This document shows positions 22,927-33,578 of a DNA stretch of 38,291 bases, in pieces. The stretch's first letter is position 1. Every line of letters starts with the position of its first letter. Source of the stretch: SHZI01 sp031395645 (GTDB lineage Bacteria > Pseudomonadota > Gammaproteobacteria > Steroidobacterales > GCA-2729495); NCBI GenBank assembly GCA_031395645.1, contig JANNJM010000009.1, positions 1 through 38,291 of the forward strand. The letters run 5' to 3'. A model generated the notes under the pieces. That model had not been told where the DNA came from. It made no database searches and saw only the letters and a list, made by a program, of their open reading frames with translations. Both the position numbers and the translations under genes were made by a program.

Positions 22927-23352
22927 TCAGCGCCGGGGGCTGACCAGCGGCTGGTTTTCCCGCTGCCACCCGTCCAGGCCGCCGCCGAGGCTGAAGGCGC
23001 CGTCGAAACCGGCAGACCGGAGCTTGCGGGCGCTTTCGATGCTGTCACTGCCGCTCTCGCACACGATTACCACGGCGCGCTTCTTCTTGATCTTGCCTTC
23101 CTCGCCCCTGGCGAGCTCGGCAGGGGAAATGTTCACCGCGCCGACGATATGCCCCGCGGCGAACCGGGCCGCGTCGCGCACATCGACGACAGTGGCGCCG
23201 CTGTTGATCATGCGAATTGCCTCTGCAACAGAAACTTCGAACGCGGCGCGGGCCCGCAACCGCAGTTCAAACGCTGCGACCGCAATCAGCATGAGCACCG
23301 TGCCGGTCACGAGATAGGGGTTTGCAGCGGCGAATTCGAGGAGTTTGTTCAT
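22927..23352 (-). CDS. yibN: Membrane-anchored rhodanese-like protein, YibN type
   Basis: An N-terminal membrane segment (PYLVTGTVLMLIAVAAFEL, about residues 12-30) precedes a single rhodanese domain of about 100 residues. The domain shows the VVDVRDAARFAAGHIVGAVNI entry and the active-site loop IVCESGSDS, with the catalytic Cys kept. It may be a sulfurtransferase; the physiological acceptor is unknown. It is the first gene of the unit leading to gpsA. A minus-strand TATAAT lies 25 nt upstream of the ATG. Confidence 0.88.
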   Translation of the reverse strand: MNKLLEFAAANPYLVTGTVLMLIAVAAFELRLRARAAFEVSVAEAIRMINSGATVVDVRDAARFAAGHIVGAVNISPAELARGEEGKIKKKRAVVIVCESGSDSIESARKLRSAGFDGAFSLGGGLDGWQRENQPLVSPRR

Positions 23353-23376
23353 GGGGTCCGATCTGGCTGGCGGCGC

Positions 23377-23382
23377 ATTATA
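23377..23382 (-). promoter_or_regulatory. Possible -10 for the yibN-grxC-secB-gpsA unit
   Basis: Minus-strand TATAAT lies in the 54-nt gap between the divergent yibN and envC genes, 24 nt before the yibN ATG. No good -35 is present at 17 nt. If used, the leader would be under 20 nt. Confidence 0.4.
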
Positions 23383-23406
23383 CCCATGGCCTAAACTGCC
23401 CGGACG

Positions 23407-24585
23407 ATGGTCCCATTGCTGCCCTGTCTAGGCTTGACGTTCCTCCTCACCCTGCCCGTCGGGCTTCGTGCAGCTCCGGATGCCAGTCCCGCCAAAGCCG
23501 GCCAGACCAAAGAGGAACTCGCCCGCGTCCGGGGCCGAATCCGGGCGCTGGAGAAGGAAAATTCGCAGGACCAGGCCCGGCGTGCCGACCTTGACCGCCA
23601 GTTGCGCGGGGCGGAGACGGCCGCAGCCCGCTCCCGCCGGGAACTCAATGCGACGCGCCGACAGCTTGCGGAAGCAGAGCGACGCCTCGCTGTACTGAAC
23701 CAGCAACTCGCAGCAACGCGCGCCGACCTTGCCAGGCAGCGCACCGCATTGGCAGGCCAGCTGCGCCTTGCCCACATCACGGGGGGCGCGGAGCGGGTCC
23801 GGGCCGTTTTCAATCAGCAGGATCCAGCCGAACTCGGGCGCCGCCTGACCTGGCTGGCTTATCTGGCGCGCAGTCGCAGTGAGCTGCTCGGTTCTGTCCA
23901 CGCAAGCCTTGAGGCGCTTGAGCGGGACCAGCAGGCCGTGACGGAACAGCGGACGGCGCTCGCCGCCTTCGAAACGACGCGGCGCACGCAACTGGCGGAA
24001 CTCGATAATTCCCGCAGGCAACGCGCCACTGTGGTGGCCAGCCTGGACAGGGAGGTGAAGGGCCAGACGCGCCAACTGAATCGGGCCCGGAGCCAGGCTG
24101 CTGGCCTGGAGCGAGTGCTGCGGGAACTTGAACGCGCGGCGGCCAGGGCGCAGCGGAAAAGTCCGGTCCCGGACTCGACGCCAGCCGCTCCGGCGCCGGC
24201 CAGGCCGCTCGGCAAGGGCCGCTGGCCGGTCGTGGGCCAGCTGCTGGCTGATTTTGGCCAGCCGCGGGCCGGGGGCCAGATGCGCTGGGACGGCGTGCTT
24301 ATCGCCGCACCCGCCGGTACCGAAATACGGGCGCTGCGGCCTGGGCGGGTCGTCTACGCCGACTGGTTGCCAGGCCTGGGGTTGCTACTGGTGCTCGAGC
24401 ATGGCGGCGGCTATCTGAGTTTGTATGGCCACAATCAGGATCTCCGCCCTAACGTCGGCGACCGGGTGGCAGTCGGCGACGTTCTGGCCCACGTGGGCGA
24501 CTCAGGTGGCCAGGCCCAGTCGGCTCTCTACTTCGAGGTGCGCCGCAACGGACGGCCGGTGAATCCGCGGCAGTGGGCCAACTGA
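23407..24585 (+). CDS. envC: EnvC-like murein hydrolase activator, LytM domain
   Basis: A probable periplasmic activator of cell-division amidases. The 392 residues have a signal peptide (LPCLGLTFLLTLPVGLRAA), a long Arg/Ala/Glu-rich coiled coil (about residues 35-260), and a C-terminal M23/LytM domain (about 275-392). The metal ligands are degenerate: the first H-x3-D region reads MRWDGVLIAAP, and the final H-x-H region reads LYFEVR, while YGHNQD keeps one His. That loss is typical of EnvC activators, which do not cut peptidoglycan themselves. gpmM, next to envC in E. coli, is absent; a CtpA-type protease follows about 100 nt on. Confidence 0.88.
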   Translation: MVPLLPCLGLTFLLTLPVGLRAAPDASPAKAGQTKEELARVRGRIRALEKENSQDQARRADLDRQLRGAETAAARSRRELNATRRQLAEAERRLAVLNQQLAATRADLARQRTALAGQLRLAHITGGAERVRAVFNQQDPAELGRRLTWLAYLARSRSELLGSVHASLEALERDQQAVTEQRTALAAFETTRRTQLAELDNSRRQRATVVASLDREVKGQTRQLNRARSQAAGLERVLRELERAAARAQRKSPVPDSTPAAPAPARPLGKGRWPVVGQLLADFGQPRAGGQMRWDGVLIAAPAGTEIRALRPGRVVYADWLPGLGLLLVLEHGGGYLSLYGHNQDLRPNVGDRVAVGDVLAHVGDSGGQAQSALYFEVRRNGRPVNPRQWAN

Positions 24586-24686
24586 TCCGGCGGTCGGGCT
24601 GTCCCACTGTCCGCGACGGACTGTGTTCCAGTCCATGTCTGGCCGCCAGGTGCTGTGCTACTGTCCGAGCTCACTGCGGTGTCGGA

Positions 24687-25901
24687 ATGGTCGTGAAAGC
24701 GTTTCGCGTCAAAGGCTTGCTACCGTTGCTGACCGGGGCATTGCTCGGCTTTTCCCTGGCCCTCGGAGGCGCCGTGCTGGCCGGTTTTGGCACCACGTCT
24801 CTCCGCGCGCCACGCCCAGCAGCGCCCCTCCTGCCACAAGGCGATGTGCGTGTGCTCGCTGAAGTCCTGGAGCGTGTGAAGCGGGAGTTCGTGGAGCCTG
24901 TGTCGGACCGGCAGCTGATGGATAATGCGGTGCGTGGGATGCTCGCCGAGCTCGATGCCCACTCCCAGTTTCTGGATGCGGGCCAGTACGAAGAGATTCG
25001 CATCAACACGAGTGGCAGCTACACAGGCGTGGGCCTTGAACTTCAGGCTGACGCCAGTCGTGTGGGTGTAGTGACGCCGATCGAAGGCGCTCCAGCCGAG
25101 CGCGCCGGCATTTTAGCCGGCGACGCGATACTGGCGATTGACGGTGCGCCTGTTGACCGGAGCAACGTCAGCAAAGCGATCCTGCGCATGCGTGGGCCCG
25201 CGGGCAGTCACGTTCTGCTCACAGTGGCCCGGGAGGGCCATCTGGAGCCGCTGGTCTTCGATGTGCTACGTCGCGCGGTTGATGTGCACAGTGTCCGTGC
25301 CGAGTCCCTCGGCGACGGATATGCCTATGTCCGCATTTCCCACTTCAGCGATACGACGGCAATGGACGTGCGAAGTAGCCTTGCGCGGTTGACCGCCGAG
25401 ACGCCGGACGTCCTTCGCGGCCTGGTGCTTGACCTGCGCGACAACCCGGGCGGTGTACTCGAGGCAGCTGTAGACGTGGCAGACAGCTTTCTCGACCAGG
25501 GAATCATTGTCACGGCAAGTGGGCGGACTCGCGATGCAACTTTTCGTCACGACGCGGCGCCGGGCGACCTGCTGTCGGGCGCACCCATCGTGGTCCTGGT
25601 GAATGGTGGCTCCGCGTCCGCCTCCGAGATCGTGGCCGGCGCACTACAAGACAATCGGCGCGCGACTATCGCCGGCACGCGAACCTTCGGCAAGGGTTCA
25701 GTGCAGACAGTCATGCCCCTGTCCGGCGGGCGCGCGATCAAACTGACAACCTCGCGGTACTTCACGCCCTCCGGTGTCTCAATCCAGGGCCGGGGCATTA
25801 CACCCGACGTGGACTTAAGTGCCTCTGCCGCCGCCGACGACCTGCGCCGGGTGCTGCTGTTGCTGAATAGTGGCCCGGGGCTACAGGTCCGCGCCCACTA
25901 G
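24687..25901 (+). CDS. ctpA: Carboxy-terminal processing protease, S41 family
   Basis: A periplasmic serine protease that trims or degrades exported proteins. From ATG 24687 it has 404 residues: an N-terminal signal/anchor (LLPLLTGALLGFSLALGGAVLAG), a PDZ domain around residues 100-180 (including GVGLELQADASRVGVVTPIEG-like sequence), then the S41 core. The nucleophile Ser lies in VNGGSASASEIVAGALQDN and the general-base Lys in GTRTFGKGSVQT. The frame is open further upstream to 24573, overlapping envC, but that extension is Cys/Arg-rich and not family-like. In pseudomonads a CtpA protease often follows envC. Confidence 0.92.
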   Translation: MVVKAFRVKGLLPLLTGALLGFSLALGGAVLAGFGTTSLRAPRPAAPLLPQGDVRVLAEVLERVKREFVEPVSDRQLMDNAVRGMLAELDAHSQFLDAGQYEEIRINTSGSYTGVGLELQADASRVGVVTPIEGAPAERAGILAGDAILAIDGAPVDRSNVSKAILRMRGPAGSHVLLTVAREGHLEPLVFDVLRRAVDVHSVRAESLGDGYAYVRISHFSDTTAMDVRSSLARLTAETPDVLRGLVLDLRDNPGGVLEAAVDVADSFLDQGIIVTASGRTRDATFRHDAAPGDLLSGAPIVVLVNGGSASASEIVAGALQDNRRATIAGTRTFGKGSVQTVMPLSGGRAIKLTTSRYFTPSGVSIQGRGITPDVDLSASAAADDLRRVLLLLNSGPGLQVRAH

Positions 25902-25925
25902 GCGGGCCTGGCAGGCAGATCCGAC

Positions 25926-26966
25926 ATGGATGCGTTGCAGGGCATTGCGCGGAGCATTCGGGAAGTACAGCTGCTGTTGCTGCTGGTCACCGCCCTGTTC
26001 TATTTCGTTGCCCGGGACGCCATCGCCGATCCCACGGTCTGGTTCCTAACCTTGCTGATGTTCGGTGTCGCCGTACTGGGCAGCCCCCTTATCCCGCGGC
26101 TCTGCCTAAAGCCCCGCCTGCGCCTCGTGCTGGAGACTGTGGCGATGGCCCTTTTCATCACGGCGCTGATCGCGCAGGCCGGGGTGCGTGCTGGCCCTCT
26201 CAGTCATCTGTATCTCCTGCCGGTAGTCACAGCGGCGCTGCTTCTGGGGCGTGGTGCTACCGGGCTTCTCCTGCTCTTGATCCTGGTTGGCAGAACGCTG
26301 GTCGGGGCGCTATTGCAGGACACCGACTGGTTGACCCTGCCGCCGCTTATTGAGTTATTTGCCGAAATGGCGCCAACCCTGCTGGTGGCGTTCCTCACCT
26401 GCGCTCTGTCGAGTGATCTGGCCCAGGCGGGCCGGACGATCCGGTTCCTTGGTGAACGCGATGACCTGACGGGCCTTTACAATCTGCGCACTTTCAGCCG
26501 GCTGGCGGAAGCCGAATACTCGCAGGCGGAGCGGGACGGCGCTCCCAGTGCCCTGCTGATGGTCGACGTCGAACAGCTCGGGCAGATCAACGACCGGTTT
26601 GGTCATGAGTCCGGCGACAGAGCCCTGCGGGCTGTGGCCGCCGGAATCTCGCGAGCGATTCGCGATGGCGATCTCTGTGCACGCTATGGCGGAGATGAAT
26701 TCGTGATCCTGCTGCCGCGCTGTGGCCGGGCTGCGGCCGACGTCGTAGCCAACCGGATTCGTCACGATGTCTTCTCCGGGACCCAGGACTTTGACTACGC
26801 GATGCGGCGCCTGGCCGTCGCTATTGGTGTCGCCGCGGCGCCCGAGGATGGCCACGAACTGCGCATCCTGTTCCGCAAGGCGGTGCGCAACCTGCGCAAG
26901 GAAAAGCAGGCCCGACAGTCCCGTGTGTCTGACGAGGTGACTCCGTCCCGGATACCTGCGCCGTGA
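25926..26966 (+). CDS. Membrane diguanylate cyclase, GGDEF domain
   Basis: Probably makes cyclic di-GMP from two GTP. The 346 residues have five or six N-terminal membrane segments (about 15-170) with no recognised sensor fold. The GGDEF domain follows, starting DDLTGLYNLRTFSRL. The active site is ARYGGDEFVILLP, with an intact GGDEF at 255-259. An RDGD at 246-249, five residues upstream, fits an inhibitory I-site. No EAL domain. ATG start. Its TGA overlaps the crcB GTG as GTGA, so the two are probably cotranslated. Confidence 0.92.
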   Translation: MDALQGIARSIREVQLLLLLVTALFYFVARDAIADPTVWFLTLLMFGVAVLGSPLIPRLCLKPRLRLVLETVAMALFITALIAQAGVRAGPLSHLYLLPVVTAALLLGRGATGLLLLLILVGRTLVGALLQDTDWLTLPPLIELFAEMAPTLLVAFLTCALSSDLAQAGRTIRFLGERDDLTGLYNLRTFSRLAEAEYSQAERDGAPSALLMVDVEQLGQINDRFGHESGDRALRAVAAGISRAIRDGDLCARYGGDEFVILLPRCGRAAADVVANRIRHDVFSGTQDFDYAMRRLAVAIGVAAAPEDGHELRILFRKAVRNLRKEKQARQSRVSDEVTPSRIPAP

Positions 26967-27373
26967 GCTTGCGTGAGTTGCTCCTGGTTGCCTCCGGCGG
27001 TGCGTTGGGATCGGTCGTCCGCTACGCGGTGAGCGGCGCTGCCCAGCGATTGCTGGTCCCGGGCACAGGCGCTTTCGTATCGTTCCCAGCCGGCACGCTG
27101 GTCGTCAACGTTTCAGGCTCGTTGCTGATCGGACTGCTGGCCGGCCTGGCTGAGTCACGTGCCTTGCTCAGTGCCGAGGCGCGCCTGTTGCTGGTCACTG
27201 GAATTCTGGGTGGCTACACAACCTTTTCCGCGTTCTCCATTGAGACGCTGCTGCTGCTCCGCGCGGGCCAGACCACCACCGCGCTGACCAGTGTCGCTCT
27301 GCAGGTCGGGCTGGGAGTTGCGGCGGCGTTCGCCGGCTTCACGGTTGCGATGGCCGCCGGACGGGCCGCCTAG
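26963..27373 (+). CDS. crcB: Fluoride exporter CrcB/Fluc
   Basis: A small dual-topology fluoride channel that removes cytoplasmic fluoride. The 136 residues have four membrane segments and the family motifs GGALGSVVRY, GTLVVNVSGSLLIG and GILGGYTTFSAFS (pore Phe and Asn conserved). The GTG start overlaps the upstream diguanylate cyclase stop. I saw no fluoride-riboswitch structure, as expected when a gene is inside an operon. Its TAG shares the palindrome CTAG with the stop of the convergent HIT gene. Confidence 0.95.
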   Translation: MSLRELLLVASGGALGSVVRYAVSGAAQRLLVPGTGAFVSFPAGTLVVNVSGSLLIGLLAGLAESRALLSAEARLLLVTGILGGYTTFSAFSIETLLLLRAGQTTTALTSVALQVGLGVAAAFAGFTVAMAAGRAA

Positions 27374-27804
27374 TCGAACGGGCTCTTCTCGAGCGCTGCC
27401 CGCAGCCTTGCCGCGTGCCCGGCGAGCACTTCCGGATCGGCAAAGCCCCGGCCGTGAGTCCGCAGTGGCTGACCGGCATAGCGGGGAATCACGTGCAGAT
27501 GGAAATGGAAGACGGTCTGGCCGGCTTCCGCACCGTTGAACTGCAGCAGCGTGATACCGTCGGGCTGGAAGGCCTGCCGGGCGGCCATTGCTACGCGCTG
27601 GCCCACCCGCATGACCGCTTCCGCCATCTCAGGGGCAAGATCGAAAAGGTTTTCGGCCTGCGCCTTCGGAATAATCAGGGTGTGGCCGTCGGCCTGGGGC
27701 ATGACGTCGAGGATGGCGATCGCGTACTCGTCCTCGTAGACCTTGTGGGCGGGGATCTCGCCACGCAGGATCTTTGCGAAAATATTCCCGGGGTCGTAGG
27801 CCAC
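27370..27804 (-). CDS. HIT family nucleotide-binding protein
   Basis: A Hint-type histidine-triad phosphoramidase. The 144 residues open with NIFAKILRGEIPAHKVYEDE, the standard N-terminus, and contain the triad FHFHLHVIPRY near residues 95-105. A short C-terminal tail follows. It starts with GTG, is convergent with crcB with overlapping stops, and diverges from the thioesterase gene across 29 nt. Substrate unknown; family members hydrolyse adenosine phosphoramidates. Confidence 0.93.
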   Translation of the reverse strand: MAYDPGNIFAKILRGEIPAHKVYEDEYAIAILDVMPQADGHTLIIPKAQAENLFDLAPEMAEAVMRVGQRVAMAARQAFQPDGITLLQFNGAEAGQTVFHFHLHVIPRYAGQPLRTHGRGFADPEVLAGHAARLRAALEKSPFD

Positions 27805-27833
27805 GTGCCACCTCCGGGACTAGCATAGGACCC

Positions 27834-28229
27834 GTGCATCCCGATGCCAATCGTTGTTTCGTCTGCGGACCCGGCAATCCCAGCGGGCTCAAGCTGCGTT
27901 TTACGGTCGACCCCGATGACGTTTGCCGCGCGGCGTTCACCCCCGGGCCCGATCACGGCGGCTACGACCAGCTGACCCACGGCGGAATCATCTACAGCGC
28001 CCTGGATGACGTCATGGCCAACTGGCTGTTCTTGAAGGGCGTGCGGGCACACACCGCCCGCTGCGAGATCCGTTACCGACAGCCACTCTTGTTGGGGACC
28101 CGCGTGCTTCTGGAAGGCAGGCTACTTCGCCAGAAGGGCAAGGTGGCGTTTCTCGAGGGACGAATGCGGAAGGCGGACGACGGCAGCCTGGTGGCTGAAA
28201 CCGAGGCCAGCTTCATGATTGTGGCCTGA
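27834..28229 (+). CDS. PaaI-type hotdog thioesterase
   Basis: Likely a small acyl-CoA thioesterase. From GTG 27834 it has 131 residues, beginning HPDANRCFVCGPGNPSGLKL, a common lead-in for this subfamily. The hotdog core carries LTHGGIIYSALDDVMANW, with the HGG turn and acidic helix residues of the active site. The frame is open 60 nt further upstream, but that extension would overlap the divergent HIT gene. Substrate unknown. It converges with the DUF1330 gene, 15 nt away. Confidence 0.85.
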   Translation: MHPDANRCFVCGPGNPSGLKLRFTVDPDDVCRAAFTPGPDHGGYDQLTHGGIIYSALDDVMANWLFLKGVRAHTARCEIRYRQPLLLGTRVLLEGRLLRQKGKVAFLEGRMRKADDGSLVAETEASFMIVA

Positions 28230-28244
28230 TCGCTTTCCGCGGTT

Positions 28245-28556
28245 TCAGGCCATGGCGGCCGGCGGTGCCTCGAAGAAAGCGATGTCGTAAATGCCGGTAC
28301 CCTCACGCAGGGGCTTGCAGTCCTTCTGATAGGCATCGCTGTTATAGAAGGCATTCAGGTTCTCCATGCCCGGGAACTCGAGCATGATCACGACCTTGTT
28401 GGCAAACAGGTTGCCGGAGGCCACGTTCATCGGTTTGCCGCGCACCACGTACTTGCCACCATGCAGGCGTGCGAGACGGGCCGATTCCTCGGAGTACTTT
28501 TTTAGATTGGGGCCGGGGTTTGTGACCTCGATCACGGAGAGAATATAGGCGGGCAT
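28245..28556 (-). CDS. DUF1330 family protein
   Basis: A 103-residue member of the dimeric alpha/beta-barrel DUF1330 family. It shows the usual N-terminal MPAYILSVIEVTNPGPNLKKY, the middle GGKYVVRGKP, the block VVIMLEFPGMENLNAFYNSDAYQ, and the closing FFEAPP. The biochemical role of the family is unsettled. ATG start; a single gene diverging from the OPT transporter. Confidence 0.9.
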   Translation of the reverse strand: MPAYILSVIEVTNPGPNLKKYSEESARLARLHGGKYVVRGKPMNVASGNLFANKVVIMLEFPGMENLNAFYNSDAYQKDCKPLREGTGIYDIAFFEAPPAAMA

Positions 28557-28675
28557 CGCTGTGACTCCCAGGGGATGAAACGTGGACCCGGATTATCCGG
28601 GCAAGAGGCCCCCAGCGGCAACGGCCGGGGCTGCTACAGTTGCGTCAGCACGTCACCTGCAGGAGCCTGACCCCT

Positions 28676-30924
28676 ATGACCCAGCCACGAATCGCGCACC
28701 GACCCTATATCGCGGCGGGCACAGAGCTGCCGGAAATGACCCTGCGTGCCGTGCTGATGGGCACTGTTCTCGGCATCATCTTTGGCGCGTCGTCTCTTTA
28801 CCTGGTGCTGAAGGTCGGGCTCACGGTCAGTGCCTCGATCCCGGTTGCAGTGATCTCCATCACCCTGTTCCGGCTGCTATCGAGACTCAAGGTTCGCGAC
28901 GCCAGCATCCTCGAGAACAACATCGTCCAGACCACAGGATCCGCCGGTGAATCCATTGCCTTCGGCGTGGGCGTGACGATGCCGGCGATCCTGATCCTGG
29001 GCTTCGACATCGAACTGACCCGCGTGCTGCTCGTCGCCGTGCTCGGCGGGCTGCTCGGCATCCTGATGATGATTCCGCTCCGGCGCGCGCTGATCGTCAA
29101 CCAGCATGGCATCCTAAAGTACCCCGAAGGCACCGCGTGCGCTGAGGTCCTCAAGGCCGGCGCTTCCGTAGAGTCCCGCGCGGCTGCGGACCCGGAGGCC
29201 GAGGGCGCAACCGGACAAGGTATCAGCGCCCGCACCATCTTCAGCGGTTTTGGCATTGGCTTCGCCTACAAGACCTTCAACGTCGCGTTCAAAGGGTGGC
29301 GTGACGCGTCGGGCTATGTTTTCGGGGCGCCGCTCAAGGGCGGGTCAATCGCAACGGAAGTCTCGCCGGAACTGCTGGGCGTCGGCTACATCATTGGCCC
29401 GCGAATCAGCGGCATGATGTTTGCCGGTGGCGTCATGGCGTACCTGTTGCTGATACCACTGATCAAGTTTTTCGGCGAAAGGATTGGCGGCGTCCTGGCT
29501 CCGGGCACCATGCCGATTGCCGACATGACTCCTGGCGATGTCCGCGGGGCCTATATACTCTACATTGGGGCAGGCGCCGTCGCCGCCGGCGGGATCATCA
29601 GCCTCGTGCGTGCGCTGCCACTGATCGCGAGCAGCATTCGCCACGGCGTGGGGGATTTCTCTGCTGCTCGCCGGGGTGCCCCGGGCACTGCGCGTACCGA
29701 TCAGGACATTCCCATCAAGTTCGTCGGCATCGGCATCGTCCTGCTTCTGGCACTGATTTTGCTGTCGCCGTCGCTGCACATGAACCTGCTCGGCGCTGTG
29801 CTCATCGTGCTGCTGGGTGGGCTGTTCGTCACCGTATCGTCGCGCCTGACCGGCGAGATCGGCTCGACCTCAAATCCGATTTCCGGGATGACTGTTGCGA
29901 CGCTGATGATCACCTGCCTCGTGTTCCTGATCGTTGGCTGGACAGGCGACGCCTGGTACGTCACGGCGTTGTCGGTCGGTGGCATCGTCTGCATTGCCTG
30001 TTCGAATGGCGGCACTACCTCGCAGGACCTGAAGACCGGTTTTCTCGTCGGCGGCACGCCGCGCCTGCAACAGATCTCGATCCTGATTGGCGCCTTCGCA
30101 TCCGCGTTGTGCATGGGTCCGATCCTGCTCAAACTGAACGAGACCGCGACGGTCTATGTGCCGATAGCACAGGTCGCCCCACTGGGGCTGCGGACCGAGA
30201 TCAGCACATTGGGTGAGCAGCGTGAAGCACTAAGGGGCGTGCAGGCTTCAGATGACCCGGTTGCCTATCGTGTCTGGCACAAGACCAGTCTGGCGGGCGG
30301 CCCGCCTGGCAAGTACCTCGTGAACGAGACCGGTGACGCTGTCTGGCTCGTTGATCCGGGCATCAATGGCACCCACAACACGCGGCCGGACGGCACCGAG
30401 GTGCGCAAGTTTGATGCGCCCAAGGCCACGCTAATGTCCTACATCATCAAGGGCATCCTCAACAGGGAACTGCCCTGGGAGCTCGTGATTTTCGGCGCGA
30501 TGATCTCGATCATTCTGGAGTTGTCAGGCGTGCCTTCGCTGGCCTTCGCGGTTGGCGTCTATCTGCCGATTTCGAGCTCGAGTCCGTTGTTTATCGGTGG
30601 GCTGATTCGCTGGCTCGTGGACAGGCGCACGGCCCGGCGGCCGGAAAACCAGGGGCTCACGGAGTCCCAGTTCGTGGCGATGACGGACCGGGGCCCTGGC
30701 GTACTGCTCGCTTCCGGCTACATTGCTGGCGGCGCGATTGCAGGCATCGTGATTGCCTTCCTCGCGGGCGTGCTGGGCAACATGGATGCGTCCCTGCAAC
30801 GCTGGGCGACCGACAACAATCCGTTCTTCAGCGGTCCTTACGCCGATCTGCTCTCGCTCGGGCCGTTCATGCTACTCGCGGTGATGCTCTGGCTCGTTGG
30901 GCGTGGCAGCCTGATGAAGAGCGG

Positions 30925-30928
<4 letters not shown>
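28676..30928 (+). CDS. OPT family oligopeptide transporter
   Basis: A large inner-membrane importer of the OPT family, probably taking up oligopeptides by proton coupling. From ATG 28676 it has 750 residues and about 14-16 membrane segments. Recognisable stretches include YIAAGTELPEMTLRAVLMG at the N-terminus, YPEGTACAEVLKAG near residue 145, CSNGGTTSQDLKTGFLVGGTP near 450, and GVYLPISSSSPLFIGGLIRW near 630. The AGGAG at 28660-28664 supports the start over the open frame from 28640. Its TAG overlaps the stop of the convergent POT gene in CTAG. Substrate is by family only. Confidence 0.9.
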
Positions 30929-32427
<1,499 letters not shown>

Positions 32428-33216
32428 TCAGGCGGGCTTGTTGCGCACCGACTCGCCGGCTGCTGCAGACTGGGACAGGATGCCCGCCATCACGATGCCG
32501 GCCTCGTAGAGCAGGTACATCGGGATGGCGAGCAGGGTCTGCGAAAAGACGTCCGGTGGCGTCAACAGCATGCCGACCACGAAGGCGCCGAGAAATACGT
32601 ACTGGCGGTTTTTCTTGAGCGCCTCGACGCTTACCATGTTCGTCAACACGAGGAGTACCGTCGCCACGGGCACCTCAAACGCCACGCCAAAGGCGATGAA
32701 CAGCACGAGCACGAAATCCAGGTAGCTGTTGATGTCGGTCATGACCTGTACGCCCTCGGGAGCCGTGCCAGCGAAGAACCCGAACATCACGGGGAACACC
32801 ACGAAATAGGCAAATGCGACGCCAACATAAAAGAGCACGATGCTGGATATCAGCAAGGGAACCGCCAGCCGCTTCTCGCGGCGATACAGGCCGGGCGCGA
32901 CAAACGCCCAGATCTGGTAGAGCACCAGCGGGATCGCGAGCATGATGGCCACGTAGAACGTGGCCTTGAAGGGCGTCAGAAACGGGGACGTCACCTGTGT
33001 CGCGATCATGGTGGCGCCCTCGGGTAGCTGGGACTTGAGCGGCCGCGCGACAGCTTCGAATACGGTGTCGGTAAAGCCCACGAGACCCAGGAACACAACG
33101 AGTACGGCGCCAAACGCCTTCAGCAGCCGTGACCGCAGCTCCAGCAGATGCGACATCAGGCTGGCTTCCGGCAGTTCCTCCGGAGGGTCGTTGTGCTGAT
33201 GGTCGTTGTCCGGCAT
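32428..33216 (-). CDS. tatC: Sec-independent protein translocase TatC
   Basis: TatC is the polytopic receptor of the twin-arginine translocon that recognises folded, RR-signal substrates. The 262 residues have six membrane segments and the conserved LMSHLLELRSRLLKAFGAV opening, PFLTPFKATFYVAIMLAIPLVLYQIWAFVAPGLY, and FGVAFEVPV region. ATG start, 5 nt after tatB. The N-terminal cytosolic stretch is rich in His, Asp and Glu. It is cotranscribed with tatA and tatB; the POT gene follows directly. Confidence 0.97.
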   Translation of the reverse strand: MPDNDHQHNDPPEELPEASLMSHLLELRSRLLKAFGAVLVVFLGLVGFTDTVFEAVARPLKSQLPEGATMIATQVTSPFLTPFKATFYVAIMLAIPLVLYQIWAFVAPGLYRREKRLAVPLLISSIVLFYVGVAFAYFVVFPVMFGFFAGTAPEGVQVMTDINSYLDFVLVLFIAFGVAFEVPVATVLLVLTNMVSVEALKKNRQYVFLGAFVVGMLLTPPDVFSQTLLAIPMYLLYEAGIVMAGILSQSAAAGESVRNKPA

Positions 33217-33221
33217 GAGTC

Positions 33222-33572
33222 TCAGGGCTGCGGTCGATGCGCCGTGTCGGCGCTCGCGTCCGTGGTGGTCGGCGCCGAAACGCTCTGATCTTCGACCGCA
33301 GCATCGACCGCGGTGCCGGGGATCAGATCCTGGGCGCCCGGGCGGCTGTAGACGGGTTCGGGAGTGGCCGGTCGGGAATCGCGAGCGGTGATGCGGCGCT
33401 CCTCAGCCTCGATCTCATCGCGGATCTGGGTGGTGAGGGTGCGAGCCATGCGCCTTGCCTGGCCGGCGTAGCGCCCAAGCTGCGCGGCCACCCCTGGCAA
33501 CTTCTCCGGGCCTAGGACTACGAGCCCAAGGGCAAAAATCAGGGCCAGCTCCCAGAAACCGATCTCGAACAT
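33222..33572 (-). CDS. tatB: Sec-independent protein translocase TatB
   Basis: TatB pairs with TatC in substrate recognition. The 116 residues start MFEIGFWELALIFALGLVVLGPEKLP, the standard TatB membrane helix and hinge with E at position 8. An amphipathic helix (about 28-70) and a variable Ala/Asp/Thr-rich tail follow. It is shorter than E. coli TatB (171) but normal for the family. It lies 6 nt downstream of tatA and 5 nt upstream of tatC. Confidence 0.96.
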   Translation of the reverse strand: MFEIGFWELALIFALGLVVLGPEKLPGVAAQLGRYAGQARRMARTLTTQIRDEIEAEERRITARDSRPATPEPVYSRPGAQDLIPGTAVDAAVEDQSVSAPTTTDASADTAHRPQP

Positions 33573-33578
33573 CGCTGA

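Noticed and set aside
24573..24686. N-terminal extension of the S41 protease overlapping envC
   Set aside because: It is Cys/Arg-rich and would bury the signal anchor that begins after ATG 24687.
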